NCBI GenBank assembly: GCA_024362935.1
Contig: JANCRA010000008.1
Coordinates: 29,568,557-29,632,556 of the forward strand
From: Setophaga petechia
Lineage: Eukaryota > Chordata > Aves > Passeriformes > Parulidae
DNA length: 64,000 nucleotides
Reading direction: 5' to 3'
Of the stretch, positions 41,163 to 53,500 are shown one piece after another. Each line of letters starts with the position of its first letter. Positions within the stretch are counted from its first letter, which is position 1. The notes beneath the pieces are model-generated. The model was not told the origin of the DNA, made no database searches, and was given only the letters and a program-made list of their open reading frames with translations. Made by a program: the position numbers and the translations under genes.

Positions 41163-41735
41163 GTGAGAATTGCTTTCCCTATGAATTGTAATAATCTGAT
41201 CCTTTACAGCTCAGGGTTGAAAAGCACCTGCAGAAACAGTCCATGAATAGGATACATGAGTTATAGAATATTTTCCATTTAACTCCAAAAGAAGTTAAGA
41301 AAATTCCATTTCCAGGAATATATCCACTGGAGTGTGCCAGAAATAACTCAGCAGAGCAAAGGCAAAGCAAGTTGGTGCTGCACATGGAAAACAGAGGTGC
41401 TGCCAAATAGCAGAGCTCTCCCCATCAATGGTGTGATTGAAAAGGAGCCAGCAACTCCTCTTGCAGCTTGGCCAATGCAGAGGGAGATGCAACACAAGCC
41501 CTGTTCTGTTCAGCAGCTGTGTTTTCTCCCATGTTCACTCATGGTACTGGTGCAGTGAGGAATAACATGATCTGGTTAAGTGATTTAAGCAGGGTGGGCT
41601 TAAACCCAAGGCAAACCTTAACTAAAGCTCTGCAATATGAGCCATAAATCCTGGCCCTCTGATGTCTCTTATTTTACTGGTACTGGTTGTACCAGAACCG
41701 TGGCCAGGATATCTCTGTTCCTTCTAGAAAGCCAG

Positions 41736-41789
41736 ATGGTAGAGAATAGTTGTTTTGTTAAATGGTAAATGGTAAAATAGTGGTTTTGT
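41736..41789 (+). repeat. Dispersed repeat, copy 2 (partner near 40.43 kb)
   Basis: This is the second copy of the 54-bp segment, about 1.3 kb downstream. Weaker similarity seems to extend about 16 bp upstream of both copies (CTTCT-GAAA...CAG). Confidence 0.85.
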
Positions 41790-44611
41790 TTTTTCTTTTT
41801 TTGTAACATCATTGAGGTGAGGAGGGCATCAGGAATAAGGAAAAGATTGTAGCTGGAATTTGCGTGTACCAGATTTCCAAATATGCAAGTGAAGATCCAG
41901 GGACTGGTATCACACAAGAAGTGTGATTTCTCATCTCAGATGTGTTTCATATGTTTGTGGCTACTGCTTGCTCATGAGTTTTGACCTTTATTGTCTTACA
42001 TCCCATGGCTCTTGTTTAAATCAAAGTTAATTAAATTAGAAACAAGAGATTTGTGACAGATTTTGCTGTACCTTCCCAAAACACAGGGAAGCAAGAGAAC
42101 ATTTTCACATCTTTTATTGAAAAAAAGTAACAGCACTTGACTTACATTGATAGCTCCTATGAATCTATACATGCTATTGCAGAAAAAGGAATTGTTTATA
42201 AGAGAGTGAAGAGACAAAACTTGTGCCTAAGTACTTTTTTAATACAGTTTTGTACTGAGGTTATTAAAATCTGGGTAGTTAAAGATTTATTGTCAAGTAT
42301 GTAACTATATGAAACACATGATAGATTGTCAACAGATTATCATTCTGTCCCAGTCTTTTTGTTTCATTTTTTTTCTTCTGGATACATTCTATGACTTAAA
42401 TTTCTATCAAATGCTGTAAATATCAAGGGACTGGTAGCAGTTACTCAGATGCATATGCACTGAGATTGTACTTACTCACTTCAGGTAAGATTTAAAACCC
42501 CTTCTCATACTTTAATCACTGTGGTTTTGACTTTCAGACTTGTCAGAAATAAAATTAATGACTTCTGTAACTTACAATAAGACTTTGCTATCAGTTTCGG
42601 GGAAAAGCTTTTCAAAATGTTTTTAAACTGTTTTTAGCCTTACCTTTTCCCAAAATTCTACTTCCTCTCATAGTCCGAAGTAGCTTCAGCTTTCTTCACC
42701 TACAGTTTTAACATTGTCTTAGGCAAAAGGCAAAAAATTATATTAGAACAGTTAGACACTAATCCCTCTCATTTAAAGCATTAAATTTTTTTTACTTTTG
42801 ATCCCACTTGTAATGAAAAAACAATTACATCCATTTTATACAACAGTTTTCCAAAGTTTTGTTTATCCTGTGGGGGTTATTTAATATAATACTTTATGCC
42901 CAAATAATTTAAAAATTTCTACAATTCTTCTGTCTCATACTGCAATATTCATACATGAGAAAAAAATGCATACTTCTGCTTTTCTAGTTTTAATCAGCTT
43001 TGCAAGGATTTTTGCCTTACATTGTATTTCACTCCTACAGGCATAAATCCTGTCCTAACAAGACAATGTTGCTGTATGCTATCAATTTTCTGAGCAAAAT
43101 AGATTCTCTGAAACTAGGAGTGTTTTGTCAGATTGTTTTCTCTTAGTACCTGAAGTACCAGTTTTAATTCTGGAAACTCTTAGAGAAGTGTATTTAATGT
43201 TATGCACAAATAAAATGCTGTGCTTATGCATAAACACTTTTGTGTTCTGGTTGAGCTTTGCCACAAAACTTTATTCCAGAGCTGTCTGTCAGGTGTATTA
43301 TATAACTGCTCTATATTAATTATTAAATCCGTTATTATTTGAAGTAATTATAGTTTAATGGCTGTAGCTTTCCACTGCAGGCTTTTTCTCTTAATGCTAG
43401 TCTGCTTCCTGTAGCTATTCAAACTCCAGATGAAGAAAAAAAAGGAAAAATAAATCAGAATTTAAAATGAAACCACACAATGATGACGTATACCATATTT
43501 TAAGAAAATTTTCGAAGTGATCATTAAAGATAAAATCAATGGGTTTCACTTTAAAACTGTTTTTTTTTTGTGTCGTAGACAGTCTTCTACAGCAATTTCT
43601 CATCTTGTAGTAAAATTTTGTTCCTAATTAGTGCTCAAAGGAAATCACTGTTGGACCTTTCTCCTCCTTTTTTTTTTTTCAGTATTAGTACACAGAGATT
43701 ACTCAAAACAGGTTAAAACAAGCGAAGGTTTGCTGAAGCAGCAGGAAAAAGGAGGTTTTCCTCTGGAACTTTGACTTTTAACCAGTTCCAGTTGGAGTGG
43801 TTTCTTTGTCTTGAACATAGGATCAGCTTACAGGTAAAAAAAACCCAAATCTGACCAAACCAAAATAGTTTTCTCAATGAGTTTTCTTTTGCAAAGATTA
43901 TTATTTTTGAAGGGTTTTTCCCCCTGTAACTTTTAACATCTGTAGATTTTAAAATGAAAGATAATGAAATAGTGGTGATGATAAATTTTGTAATTCAGGA
44001 CTAGATTTTGTTCTACTAACATGTACTCGTAATATATGGTGGAAGTCAAACAACTCTCTTAATATGAAAGGTGTGGGTCAGGGTGGGCTAAATTCTGACT
44101 TGGCCATTATCTTCTGTTTCAAAACTGCTTTGGTCTCATGCTAATGTACAATTCACATATGTTTACATAAAAAAATGAAAAAGCATAAAATGGAAATTAA
44201 TAGAGTGAGAAATATCTTTGTAGGCGTCTGTTGGGCAGGGCTGCTACACAAAACATTTCAAATGCTGTTGTTTGAAACCCCACCACTCCTTTTGTAGACA
44301 GCAGCCTCTCGTGAGTGGGTTCCATTATCTGGATCTGTCTCTTAAAGCCTGTGAGAATTGAGTGGGGCATGGTCATTTTTTCTCCTCTTCCTGTGCTTGA
44401 GATCATGGGGCTTCACAGCCTCACCCCCTGCACCCCTCAGCCAGTGCCTGAGGCTCTGAGTCTCTCACATGGCTTTGCACTCTCACAACATCCCTCCTCC
44501 TGGTGAGTAACCCAAACTTCTCAGGTGGCCTCATGGGGATAGACAAGTAAATTGATTTTGAAGAGGAATTTCCCAGTAGCCATGACTACTTGTAAAATGC
44601 ATCTTTACCCA

Positions 44612-44668
44612 TGGAGGGGGTTGGAACTAGATGATTTTTAAGGACCCTTCCTATGACACTAAACCACT
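44612..44668 (+). mobile_element. Short CR1 3'-end remnant
   Basis: The segment contains GGGGTTGGAACTAGATGATT followed by TTTAAGGACCCTTCCTATGA, which resembles the CR1 3' end in sense orientation. Only about 57 bp are recognisable and the terminal octamer is decayed. Confidence 0.65.
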
Positions 44669-46150
44669 GAAATTTGCAGCCAGGCACACACTTTCCTCAC
44701 TCAAAGAATCATGCAGTTCTTGGGTTAGACAGGCATCCTGCAATTGTGTAACACTTCTTCTCTCACTCCCTAGAGTGCAGTCCCTAATTGTAGCAGTGAC
44801 AAGCCTGTCCCTTATGGGAACAGAGCGTATCTCCCTGAGGACAGGAAAATCCAATCTGTGTTCCCATGTGACTTTTGCAGGGAAGTTGATTGTCAGGGGA
44901 AGGCTAGAGCTGGAAAATCTCAAAGTCTCTGGCTTTTGATGGCTCTTTGAGTGACAGCTGTCTTGTTCGTCTCAGCAACAGAAACTGAAACAGTGATCTA
45001 GGGGGGTATTGCTACCTGGGGGCCTTTGTAGTCTCTCTTATATCTCAGTAAGTGTTCACTTGTAGTTGCAGGTTACAGCACAAGTGGGCTTTTTGTTGCT
45101 CTAAAGTTTTTCCTGAATTATTCCCCTACAAGTCCTGAATAAACTATTTGGAATAAACCAGCCTGGATAACTCAAAACTGCATTTCTTGTACAGGAAAAA
45201 ACCTTTGGCATCTACTATACAAATTATAAGACAGGAAAGAGCATAGAATTTGCAGTTTTGTATGGATGTGTTCAGCACTGCCTCAAATCCCTTATTTTGA
45301 ATCTTAGGATGAGGACAGTGGGAATTCTGCCTTTGACGTTGACCCTGAATCATGATGAATGCTCTTCATGAGCTGCAATGTTTTCACGGGCCACCTGGTG
45401 TAATAGCAAGAATGGCTATTCAAGGACATAACGAGTAGCTGAGATCTAACACACATAATATGCACTGCAGCTGCTGCTCTCCTGCGTTTTCAGGCTTGGT
45501 AACTGTGAAACTACAACCTTTAAATAACACTCTTTTAACTCTGTAAAAGTTCAAGGATGAAGCCAGAGCATCTTGGTTTAGGGCCTCTCAGCTAGAGCAG
45601 AGCAGGCACAGCCTCTGGGAGGCTGCTCAGCATGTGCTGAGCCTCCCTCTGCCAGGGGTGGGGAACACAGCCCTGACACAAGGTGAGGGAAGGCCCTAAT
45701 TATATAATCATAACTAATAAATAATCATAAACTCCATTTGACACCCAAATGGGCCAAAATGGAGTTAATGTTTCTTCCCTGCATGGTGTGGGATCACCAG
45801 AAAGCAGGCATGCCTTGCTAAGTGAAGGGAAAACAGCCTTGCTGGGAGGTGTTGTTGCTGGCGTGATCCTTTGGTCAAGCATACATCTTCTACTCTGGGA
45901 GACATTTTTATTTCTGTCATGTTGTGCACTTAGGTTTGGTTATCATTTAAGTTAGCAAGAGCTAACCAGCCCTCACAAGGAGAACTGCATCATGCAGTTC
46001 CTGCTGTATGTCTGAGCAGTCACTGAAAACATAGTGGCACAGACTTAGCAGCCATGTGCAGGGCAGCTGAAGCTGTCCACAGACCATGGTTACTGTCAAA
46101 CTGTTGTGCTGTGCATTACCACGCTGACAACAAAAGCCTCTCTGGGAAAA

Positions 46151-46183
46151 GGTAACCATATCAGGCTTTATGATATGGTTATC
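46151..46183. repeat. Inverted repeat, 13-bp stem with one G-T pair
   Basis: GGTAACCATATCA pairs with TGATATGGTTATC around the 7-base loop GGCTTTA; the only non-Watson-Crick position is one G-T wobble. Confidence 0.9.
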
Positions 46184-49100
46184 ACATAAAAAACTGATGT
46201 GGGTTTTTAAATTTGCTTTTTCTCCTGCAAAAAATAATTGATATTGCACATTGAATTTAGAATTTTAGTTACATAAGTAATAGGCTTAGGTAGTTGTAGC
46301 AAAACATTTCTTTTGGGCATGCACAAGAAAATCAAATGAAATTCTAGAATATTAAGCATAGCAGAGGAGGAAAAGGTCACCTTGATGTCCTTTCTCATCC
46401 AATGAGAGTATGTAGCTGGGCTGGAGTCAGGGTCATCCAGGTCCCTGGGGACCCTGTCTTTCCTGTCAGGATGTCTTCTATCACATCATCTGTCATGTCT
46501 GTATGGAAAGCTTAAATGCTGAGCTAGCAGATGGAAACTGAGCTTAGGTCACTGTCTTGGGTGTCTCGATTTTTAAGCTGCATGTGTACTTTACCCTGGT
46601 AAGTCAGAAAAGACTGACAGCAGTGCTATTCCCTGTTTTTTCTTCCCTAAATGACACTGCTTGATGGATTTGATTTAAATTCTTGAGTAACTTTTGGTGT
46701 AACTGGAAAAAAAAATCTGGTAATTTCATAATGATTCAAATCATTCTTTTGCCAGACCATCCTGATAGTGCACACTGTGCCTATTCAGACTGAGTTTCCA
46801 GGCACCAGGGACATAATAATTGCATTTATTCCCCTTGGATAAAAGATGTGGATACACTAATGCTCTGTCATCTTGGGTTTCTTGGGAAACACCATAGATT
46901 TTGAAACGGGTGCTCTGCACTCCTGTGGTTTGCTGTCCCTTATCTTTGAATGAGTGCAGTGTCATGGTGTATTTTGAATTCTGCCTCACAGTCTCTGACA
47001 TTTCAGTGCTCTGAAATCAAGCTCAGGGAACAAGAGAACGTGGCCACCGCCTCTCTCACTGCCACCTCCACACCCTGCATGGTCCTGCCTTCAGCTGTCC
47101 CTCTCCCAGAGAGACTCTGACAGATGGAGCTGCTGCTGGGCCCTGGGCTGCTGCCAGGGGGGCTTCTCTGCACATTCAGTGGTATCCATGTCCAAACCTG
47201 TCACTGCCTGGATGGCCTTTCCACCTGGGAAGCTCCTGGGAGTTCTCCTGGGAAGTCAGCCCAGGCTTGCACAGGCTGATTTGCTCACACACCCCTGTAG
47301 AAAATGGACCAGTGTATGACACGACAAATAATGAAATTGAGTTATCATTTATTAATAGAGCAAATGTCTTCTCATGATTGCTGCCTGTAGTTTTATATGT
47401 ACAATGTTATTTCCCATCATAACTTCTGAGTCAAGAAAAACCTGCTGGGTTTGGACTCTGCCAGGAAGTAACTCAGAATGACAAATGGTATAAATATCAA
47501 TTTTTGTAGACCATGCTACATTTAGATAAATATTAATATTAAATAAGACATATATAATTACACCATTTGATTTTAAAGAATAATTTATTTTGGCAAATAA
47601 ACTCCCAGAATGATGAGGATTTGCATTCTCTGAAAAGTTAATCAAATAAATAAAAGACAATGAACAGTAGAACAGAACAACCCTTGGCTAGACTAATATA
47701 TGGCATCCTAGAATATAATCATACCATATTAACTTTAATATATATTTTTATCTTTTAATTTACTTACTAGAGTTGATTCAATTTACTGACATACATTTTA
47801 GGTTATACACTGTGCTATCAGTCAAGATTTTATGTTACAATTATTAAATCCAAGAAAAAGTGTGATCTCATGTGCAGCAACCTCATTTCAAACTATCAAG
47901 GACTTTATTAAGCATCCTAAGAAACAGGAATTTCTATTCAGAAGAATTAGTGTAAGCTCAGTTTATTTGCTTCAGCACAACTGTTGTTATGCTTCATGGA
48001 TGATCTGTGTTAATTTCTTTATATTTGTTTATACCTTTCTCAGTTTCCTGAATGAAAGCTATAATGATGGTGTTAATAATTCACAATTAAAGAAATAATT
48101 GTTTTTAGCATAGTCTTTATTTTTTTATTTCATTATATAGCTCTTTCTTTGATACTTAATATATAAATATCTAATATTTGTAGGTTTAAGTCCATATGAG
48201 CTATACTACTAAATTTCTATTCAGAGCTAGAAGTCAGTCTAACAAACCAAGTAAGAGACAGAAGTATAATAAGGAAGGTGAAAACAAAGTTTAAAAAGAA
48301 TCAGTAAAAATAATTTTTGAAAGCTCATAAAAATGCAAATTCTTGGAATTTTTATAGAAAAATCTTCTTGGACTGCAAAATTACTAGATCTTTTATGAAC
48401 TCAGGTTATTTAATTATATTTTATGTGCTACTTGCTTGCTTTGTCCTTTTGACAAAATACTATTACTAACATGGTGAGATACACCCAGGGTTAAGACTCC
48501 TTAGCTTTTATCCTGACTCTAAGGATCCCGTGTTTGGCCTTTGTGTGGTCTGACCTTTCTGTTTTGCTTTATGGATGACTGAAAGATTTATGGCCAGAGA
48601 ACTGGCTATGAGGAGTAATTATCACTTGTTATATGTACTGCTTTCATAACTCAAGATTTTGTGTATGCTGCGTCTATATGTTTCCAAAGAAATGCAGTCT
48701 AGAATTTCATAAATAAAATGCATAAAGAAAACTTTAAATAAGGGAAATAGCTATGCTGCAGTTAAAGATGGAAGTAGCATTTCTTAGGGTAAAACATATT
48801 TTAAAACTCTAATTACAAGGATAAAAACTGTCACAATTCAAATCCTTGTAAAGGTAACATGTTTTTCTTCCTTGAGTCTTTCTTTTCTGGCAGCTTCTGC
48901 TGAAGAATAATCTTCTATCTGACCTGACATTTTCTTCCTTATTTGAACTGTGATTCTTAATCTCAGCATTTTTGTCTTTAAACAAAGCAATGGTTTCCTG
49001 CAAGTGAATGAAAAAGGTTTTGCTCATTCATTATTTATAAGCTTCTATTGTGATTCTTTTTTTTAATTGGAAACTTTCAACTGGTGTTGGTTATGGCTGA

Positions 49101-49911
49101 TATGTGATAAGGATAACTGAAAAGCTTCTCAGTCCTGTCTGACAAGGATACATTTTGAAAGTTAAGATTGCATTAATTTGCTAAGACTTTCTACATGATC
49201 CACAACATGAAATGTTTCAGTATTTATTCTGAAGGAAATTAGCTTTCCTGACACCTAGTTTCATTCACTATTGTAAAGGCATTTGAGACAGCATTTCCAG
49301 TTTTTGGTAGATCGTTATTTCATGAAACAGCTTTCAAAACGAGTGAGACAGGTAGGGCAGGTTAGCAGAGACTTTGCAGGCAATTTGCACAGGATTTATC
49401 GAAATATGGGAAACGTTCTCAGCTTTGGCATCAGTTTTCAGCCTCCAGCTTAAGTTTTTCACTATTTGTGTTTGGCCAGTCTTCTTTCCCCGTGACTTTC
49501 TCTCTGAACACTGTTGGCCACAGGATTGCTGTCGCTCAGTGCAGCACATCATCTCTTCAGGAGCCTTCCCAGGAGGCAATGGAGGGAATGAGAAAGAAGA
49601 CCTAAGACCCATCAGTGACAAATGATTGCTAGGTGACTGGCAGTGTAAAGTGTTAAAGAAAAGCATTCACTCTTTAAAAGAGAGTGTGAGCAGAAGCTAA
49701 ATTGGAGAGAGACAAGCCTCAGGACACCATAATGTAATGTGTCAGAGCACCCTTCACTTGCTGCGCTGAACCTATCAACAAGTTGCCAGTAGCTTGGTAA
49801 TGGTGAGCTTTAAGACAAGTCAGATGTGTCTTTGAAAGTGTGAGTACTTGTGCAGTGGCATGATTTTTCATTCATATCTAGGAGACTGTTTTGAAATTTA
49901 AGATTAAAATC

Positions 49912-50505
49912 TGCAGTGGTTTAACCCCAGTCAGCAGCCAAACCCACAGAGCCACTTGGTCACTTGTCCACCAGCAGGACTGGGGAGAAAATTGGCAGAG
50001 TAAAAGCACAGAACTCGGGGGTTGACACAAAGACAAGACACTTTAGTAGGAAAAGCAGAAACCATGCACACAAGCAAAGCAAAAAAAAGAATTCATTCAC
50101 CACTTCCCATGGGTAGGCAGCTGTTCAGCTATTTCCAGGAGAGCACAACCCCATCACATGTAAAGTTTACTTGGAAAGACACATGCTGTCATTTCCAGCA
50201 TCCGCTCCTTCTTCCTTCTTGCCCCACTTTATATCCTGAGCATGAGGCCATCTGGCCTGGAATATCACTTTGGTCAGTTGAGATCGCCTCTCCCAGCTGT
50301 GTTTCATCCCAACCTCCCATGTACCTTGAGCCCCTTGCCAAGTGTCAGTATGAAAAACAGAAAGGTCTTGACTCTGTGTAAGCCCTGCCAGCAAGGACAA
50401 AACCATCTCTGTATTATCAACTCCGTGTCGAGTGGAAATCTATAGCACAGCCCTATATTAACCACTGTGAAGAAAATTAACTTTACCCCGGATGAAATCA
50501 CCAGA
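49912..50505 (-). mobile_element. Solo LTR of an avian endogenous retrovirus, minus orientation
   Basis: This block of about 594 bp resembles an LTR family I know from songbird introns, read on the minus strand. The + strand edge begins TGCAGTGGTTTAACCCC and the other edge lies near CACCAGA at 50499-50505. AAATC occurs immediately outside both edges (49907-49911 and 50506-50510; AAAATC if the edge is moved one base), consistent with a target-site duplication. A TATA-like ATATAAAGT on the minus strand lies at 50226-50234. The usual poly(A) signal position (about 50043-50049 on the minus strand) reads TACTAAA and looks mutated. There is no gag, pol or env sequence on either side, so it is a solo LTR left by LTR-LTR recombination. 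The expected terminal CA near 50505 is also altered, so it is an old, decayed copy. The exact ERV class is not certain. Confidence 0.8.
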
Positions 50506-53500
50506 AAATCTTTCCAAATTTTAGAGCCGTTCTCTTCGTCGAGTATTTCAGGTGCATATGGACCATGCTTAGTTTCACCTGTTGGCAAACTCTTCCATTC
50601 TTGAGATCTGATGTCTAAGTATTCCCTATAGCTGCCAGCAGTCCTGTTGAGCTGTGATGCATGAATAAGGAATAATGCTTGAAAGGTAAATGGTTCTGTT
50701 GTAGACAAGTTTTAATAATATTAGTTCCTGAGACAGGCTGCTTGATTATGCTGCAAGATTTTCTAAAAGGCTAAGCATCTAATCACTCCCACTGAATTAG
50801 GATAGTTAAGCAAAAGGGGCATCTGGAAGACAGTGGGAGAAGGGATTGTTAAACAGGAAAGTTTAAGGGAGCACAGTGATCATTAACTGTGTGGATGAGT
50901 AGGAGAGGTTATATAAAAAAATTTTGAAAAGCTTTTCAAGGAGGAGTCATGGAGGCAGCACCTTTTTCAGGCATGGTTTTTCAGAGCAAACTAAGACCTA
51001 GGCACTTTTTAGTAGCAGTAGTACTTTAGAAGCAACAGAAAAATAATATTACATATAGCTTCCAGATAGATAAAATATTATTTTTCTGCTGTCTCTAAAT
51101 CAAACATAGCCTGTGTCCTCTAGATGAGAAACTTCTGTGACCCTTAGTTTTCTGGAGAATAGTCCATACTAAGTTTATTACATTTACTTTAAAATTTACT
51201 TCATGTTTGTTAGAAAGTGAATGCTCATCACTTGCTCATATTTCTCTTTGTAATGTGCATGGAATTCTAAGTTTATAAAGAGCTGTAGTGACATAACAGT
51301 GTTCTTAGTTGTGTCAAGCTATGGTAAGCTATGATGAGCTTTGAAATCCTTAATCTTCATTTGGAGCCATGTGGTTTAGGCACTGCAAGGATGTTAGGAC
51401 AGACATGTAATTTGGCTTTATGGTAGCACAGACATAGTTTTTGCTTGAGTATATCCAAACAGACATGTAGGAGTTAATGAATGGATATGAACATCAACAT
51501 ATATATCTTTGAAAGTTTTTAGGATATGGTGGTTTTTCAGAGGGGCCTTTATAAGCATAAATTTTACTGGTGCTTATAGCAATATAAACATTTTTGTGTT
51601 GGCTTAACTGCATCACCCTGAGAGTTATTTGCAGTCAGACTGACATAACTGAGGATGCTATTTGCTTAGTTATTAGTTAGCTAAGCTTTTAGCTTAATAC
51701 TGAGGGTGTTATTAGATGCAGTGTCATTGAAAGCTAGATAGCATTGTCTACATAGAGGAAAATAAAGGAAATCCATCTGTCCCATCTCTTATGCATTGCA
51801 AGTGCATTTCTCTCAAACTTAAACACTTTCAGTAGAAACTGTCTTCATGAGGTGTGAATAAGTACACTTACAAAAATGTGGTGAAAATAGAAATTATGAC
51901 ATATAGTGAAAGGAACTGAAACTAAGAATAGTCTCATCTGGAAATTCTCAGTGTAAGTGGATAACATTCAAACTGACAATCATAATACTTCTGTGCATTT
52001 TGGTAAATTTGTTTCATTCAGCTGATAACAGTTGCAAGATTTTTTTTTTTTTTGCTTTTATTCAACAAGAACATGTAACTACCTGATGTGCTCTTGAAAA
52101 TCCTCTAAACTAACTTTGTGAAATGTGAGCTAATTAATTAAGTGATAGTGAGTCAATTTGTGTGGAGTTACTTAAAGTGGGCTATAAAATTCTGTAATAA
52201 ATATGTAGAGAAAAACAATTCAGTATACCTGTAAGAGTATCTCATTCTTTGTTGTCAGAAGGCTTTCATCTTGACCATATAAGTAATCTATTCTCTGGCA
52301 ATTAATTAACAAAAAGAGTTGGTTATAATTCCATGAGAATTATAGGCATAATTTACAGTTACATTTTTCTGGGCCAGTTTTATCTGGGTTGATTAATTTT
52401 TGTACTTTCCTGTCCCTCTGTGAAAGAACAGCTTCAGATTCAAGTTCAGAAATTTCTCCACTTCTGTCATGGTACTGACAAACATTATCTCACAACCCCA
52501 GTACATTTTCCCTCATATTTTTCTTCTGCATTTTACAATGAACTTCAATACAATATCTCTATTATGATTATGGGAAGATCTAGTTAAAAATAATAGAACA
52601 CCACAGAAAGAAGCCAACATCATATTCTGAATATTCTGAAAAGCACTTTGTTGGTGTTTCTTTGAAGGAGTTCTACTCTATCCTGTCCTTTTGTTGTTAA
52701 CACTCAGAGGTTTGACAGATATGAGCTACATTACACAAATACTATACTAACTTTAATAATTCAGAATTTCCAGAGGCAACTGTAGGGAATGGCACGTGGA
52801 AAAGTGAACCTGCGGTTCCATCCTTAGCTGTATTGACTTGTGCAAGAGAGAAGAGAGCCACAGTCCTGCCTTCTTGCTTCCTTTAATTAATATTTGGAAG
52901 TGGCTTTGTCAATGGTCAGCACTTGTGCTTGAGGATCTGAAAAACCAGCCACTGTAGTTGTCCTTGCTGAGAGAAAAAAGGATCACAAGAAACCTTTTTG
53001 TGTCTTCCCCTCAGCACCCTTGTAATCACACCATAAAATGGATAGTATATCCTTCCTCTCAATAAAAGTATGTTTTATTTCCCTCACAGACTAATTTCCA
53101 CAGTTGTCACTACTTTAAGATATCAAATATCTTTATGGCTCTTCTTGACTTCAATGAAGTGTGGCATGTCCTCTGTGAACTGTCCTTTCCTGTTGGTAAG
53201 GGAAAAGGCATTGATCATGTGGTTTCCTGGTAGTAAATATTGGGGTTTTTAACACATTCTTGGGTTTCCAAGTCCAAAAATCTTGCTCTTCAGGCTGCCG
53301 TGGAAGCTTGTTTCTCTGAATACTGAGCTCCATTCCTACAAGGGTTGGCTCCTGGTACCAAGGCTAGCTAGATATAGGACAGGCACATTCTCAGTGTTAC
53401 TTCACCTGTGAAGGAAACCATGTAAGAATTTATAAGTGTTGAAAAGAAATGGCATCATCTGTCACACCAAATAATCACAGAAACACTTCCCTAATTTCAG

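Noticed and set aside
45960..46005. Short palindrome GAACTGCATCATGCAGTTC and nearby GC-richer sequence as an LTR
   Set aside because: I could not find LTR edges, a target-site duplication or known LTR landmarks, so no element is called.
50304..50708. 134-residue minus-strand open frame
   Set aside because: It overlaps one end of the solo LTR and adjacent unique sequence and has no retroviral or other protein similarity that I recognise.
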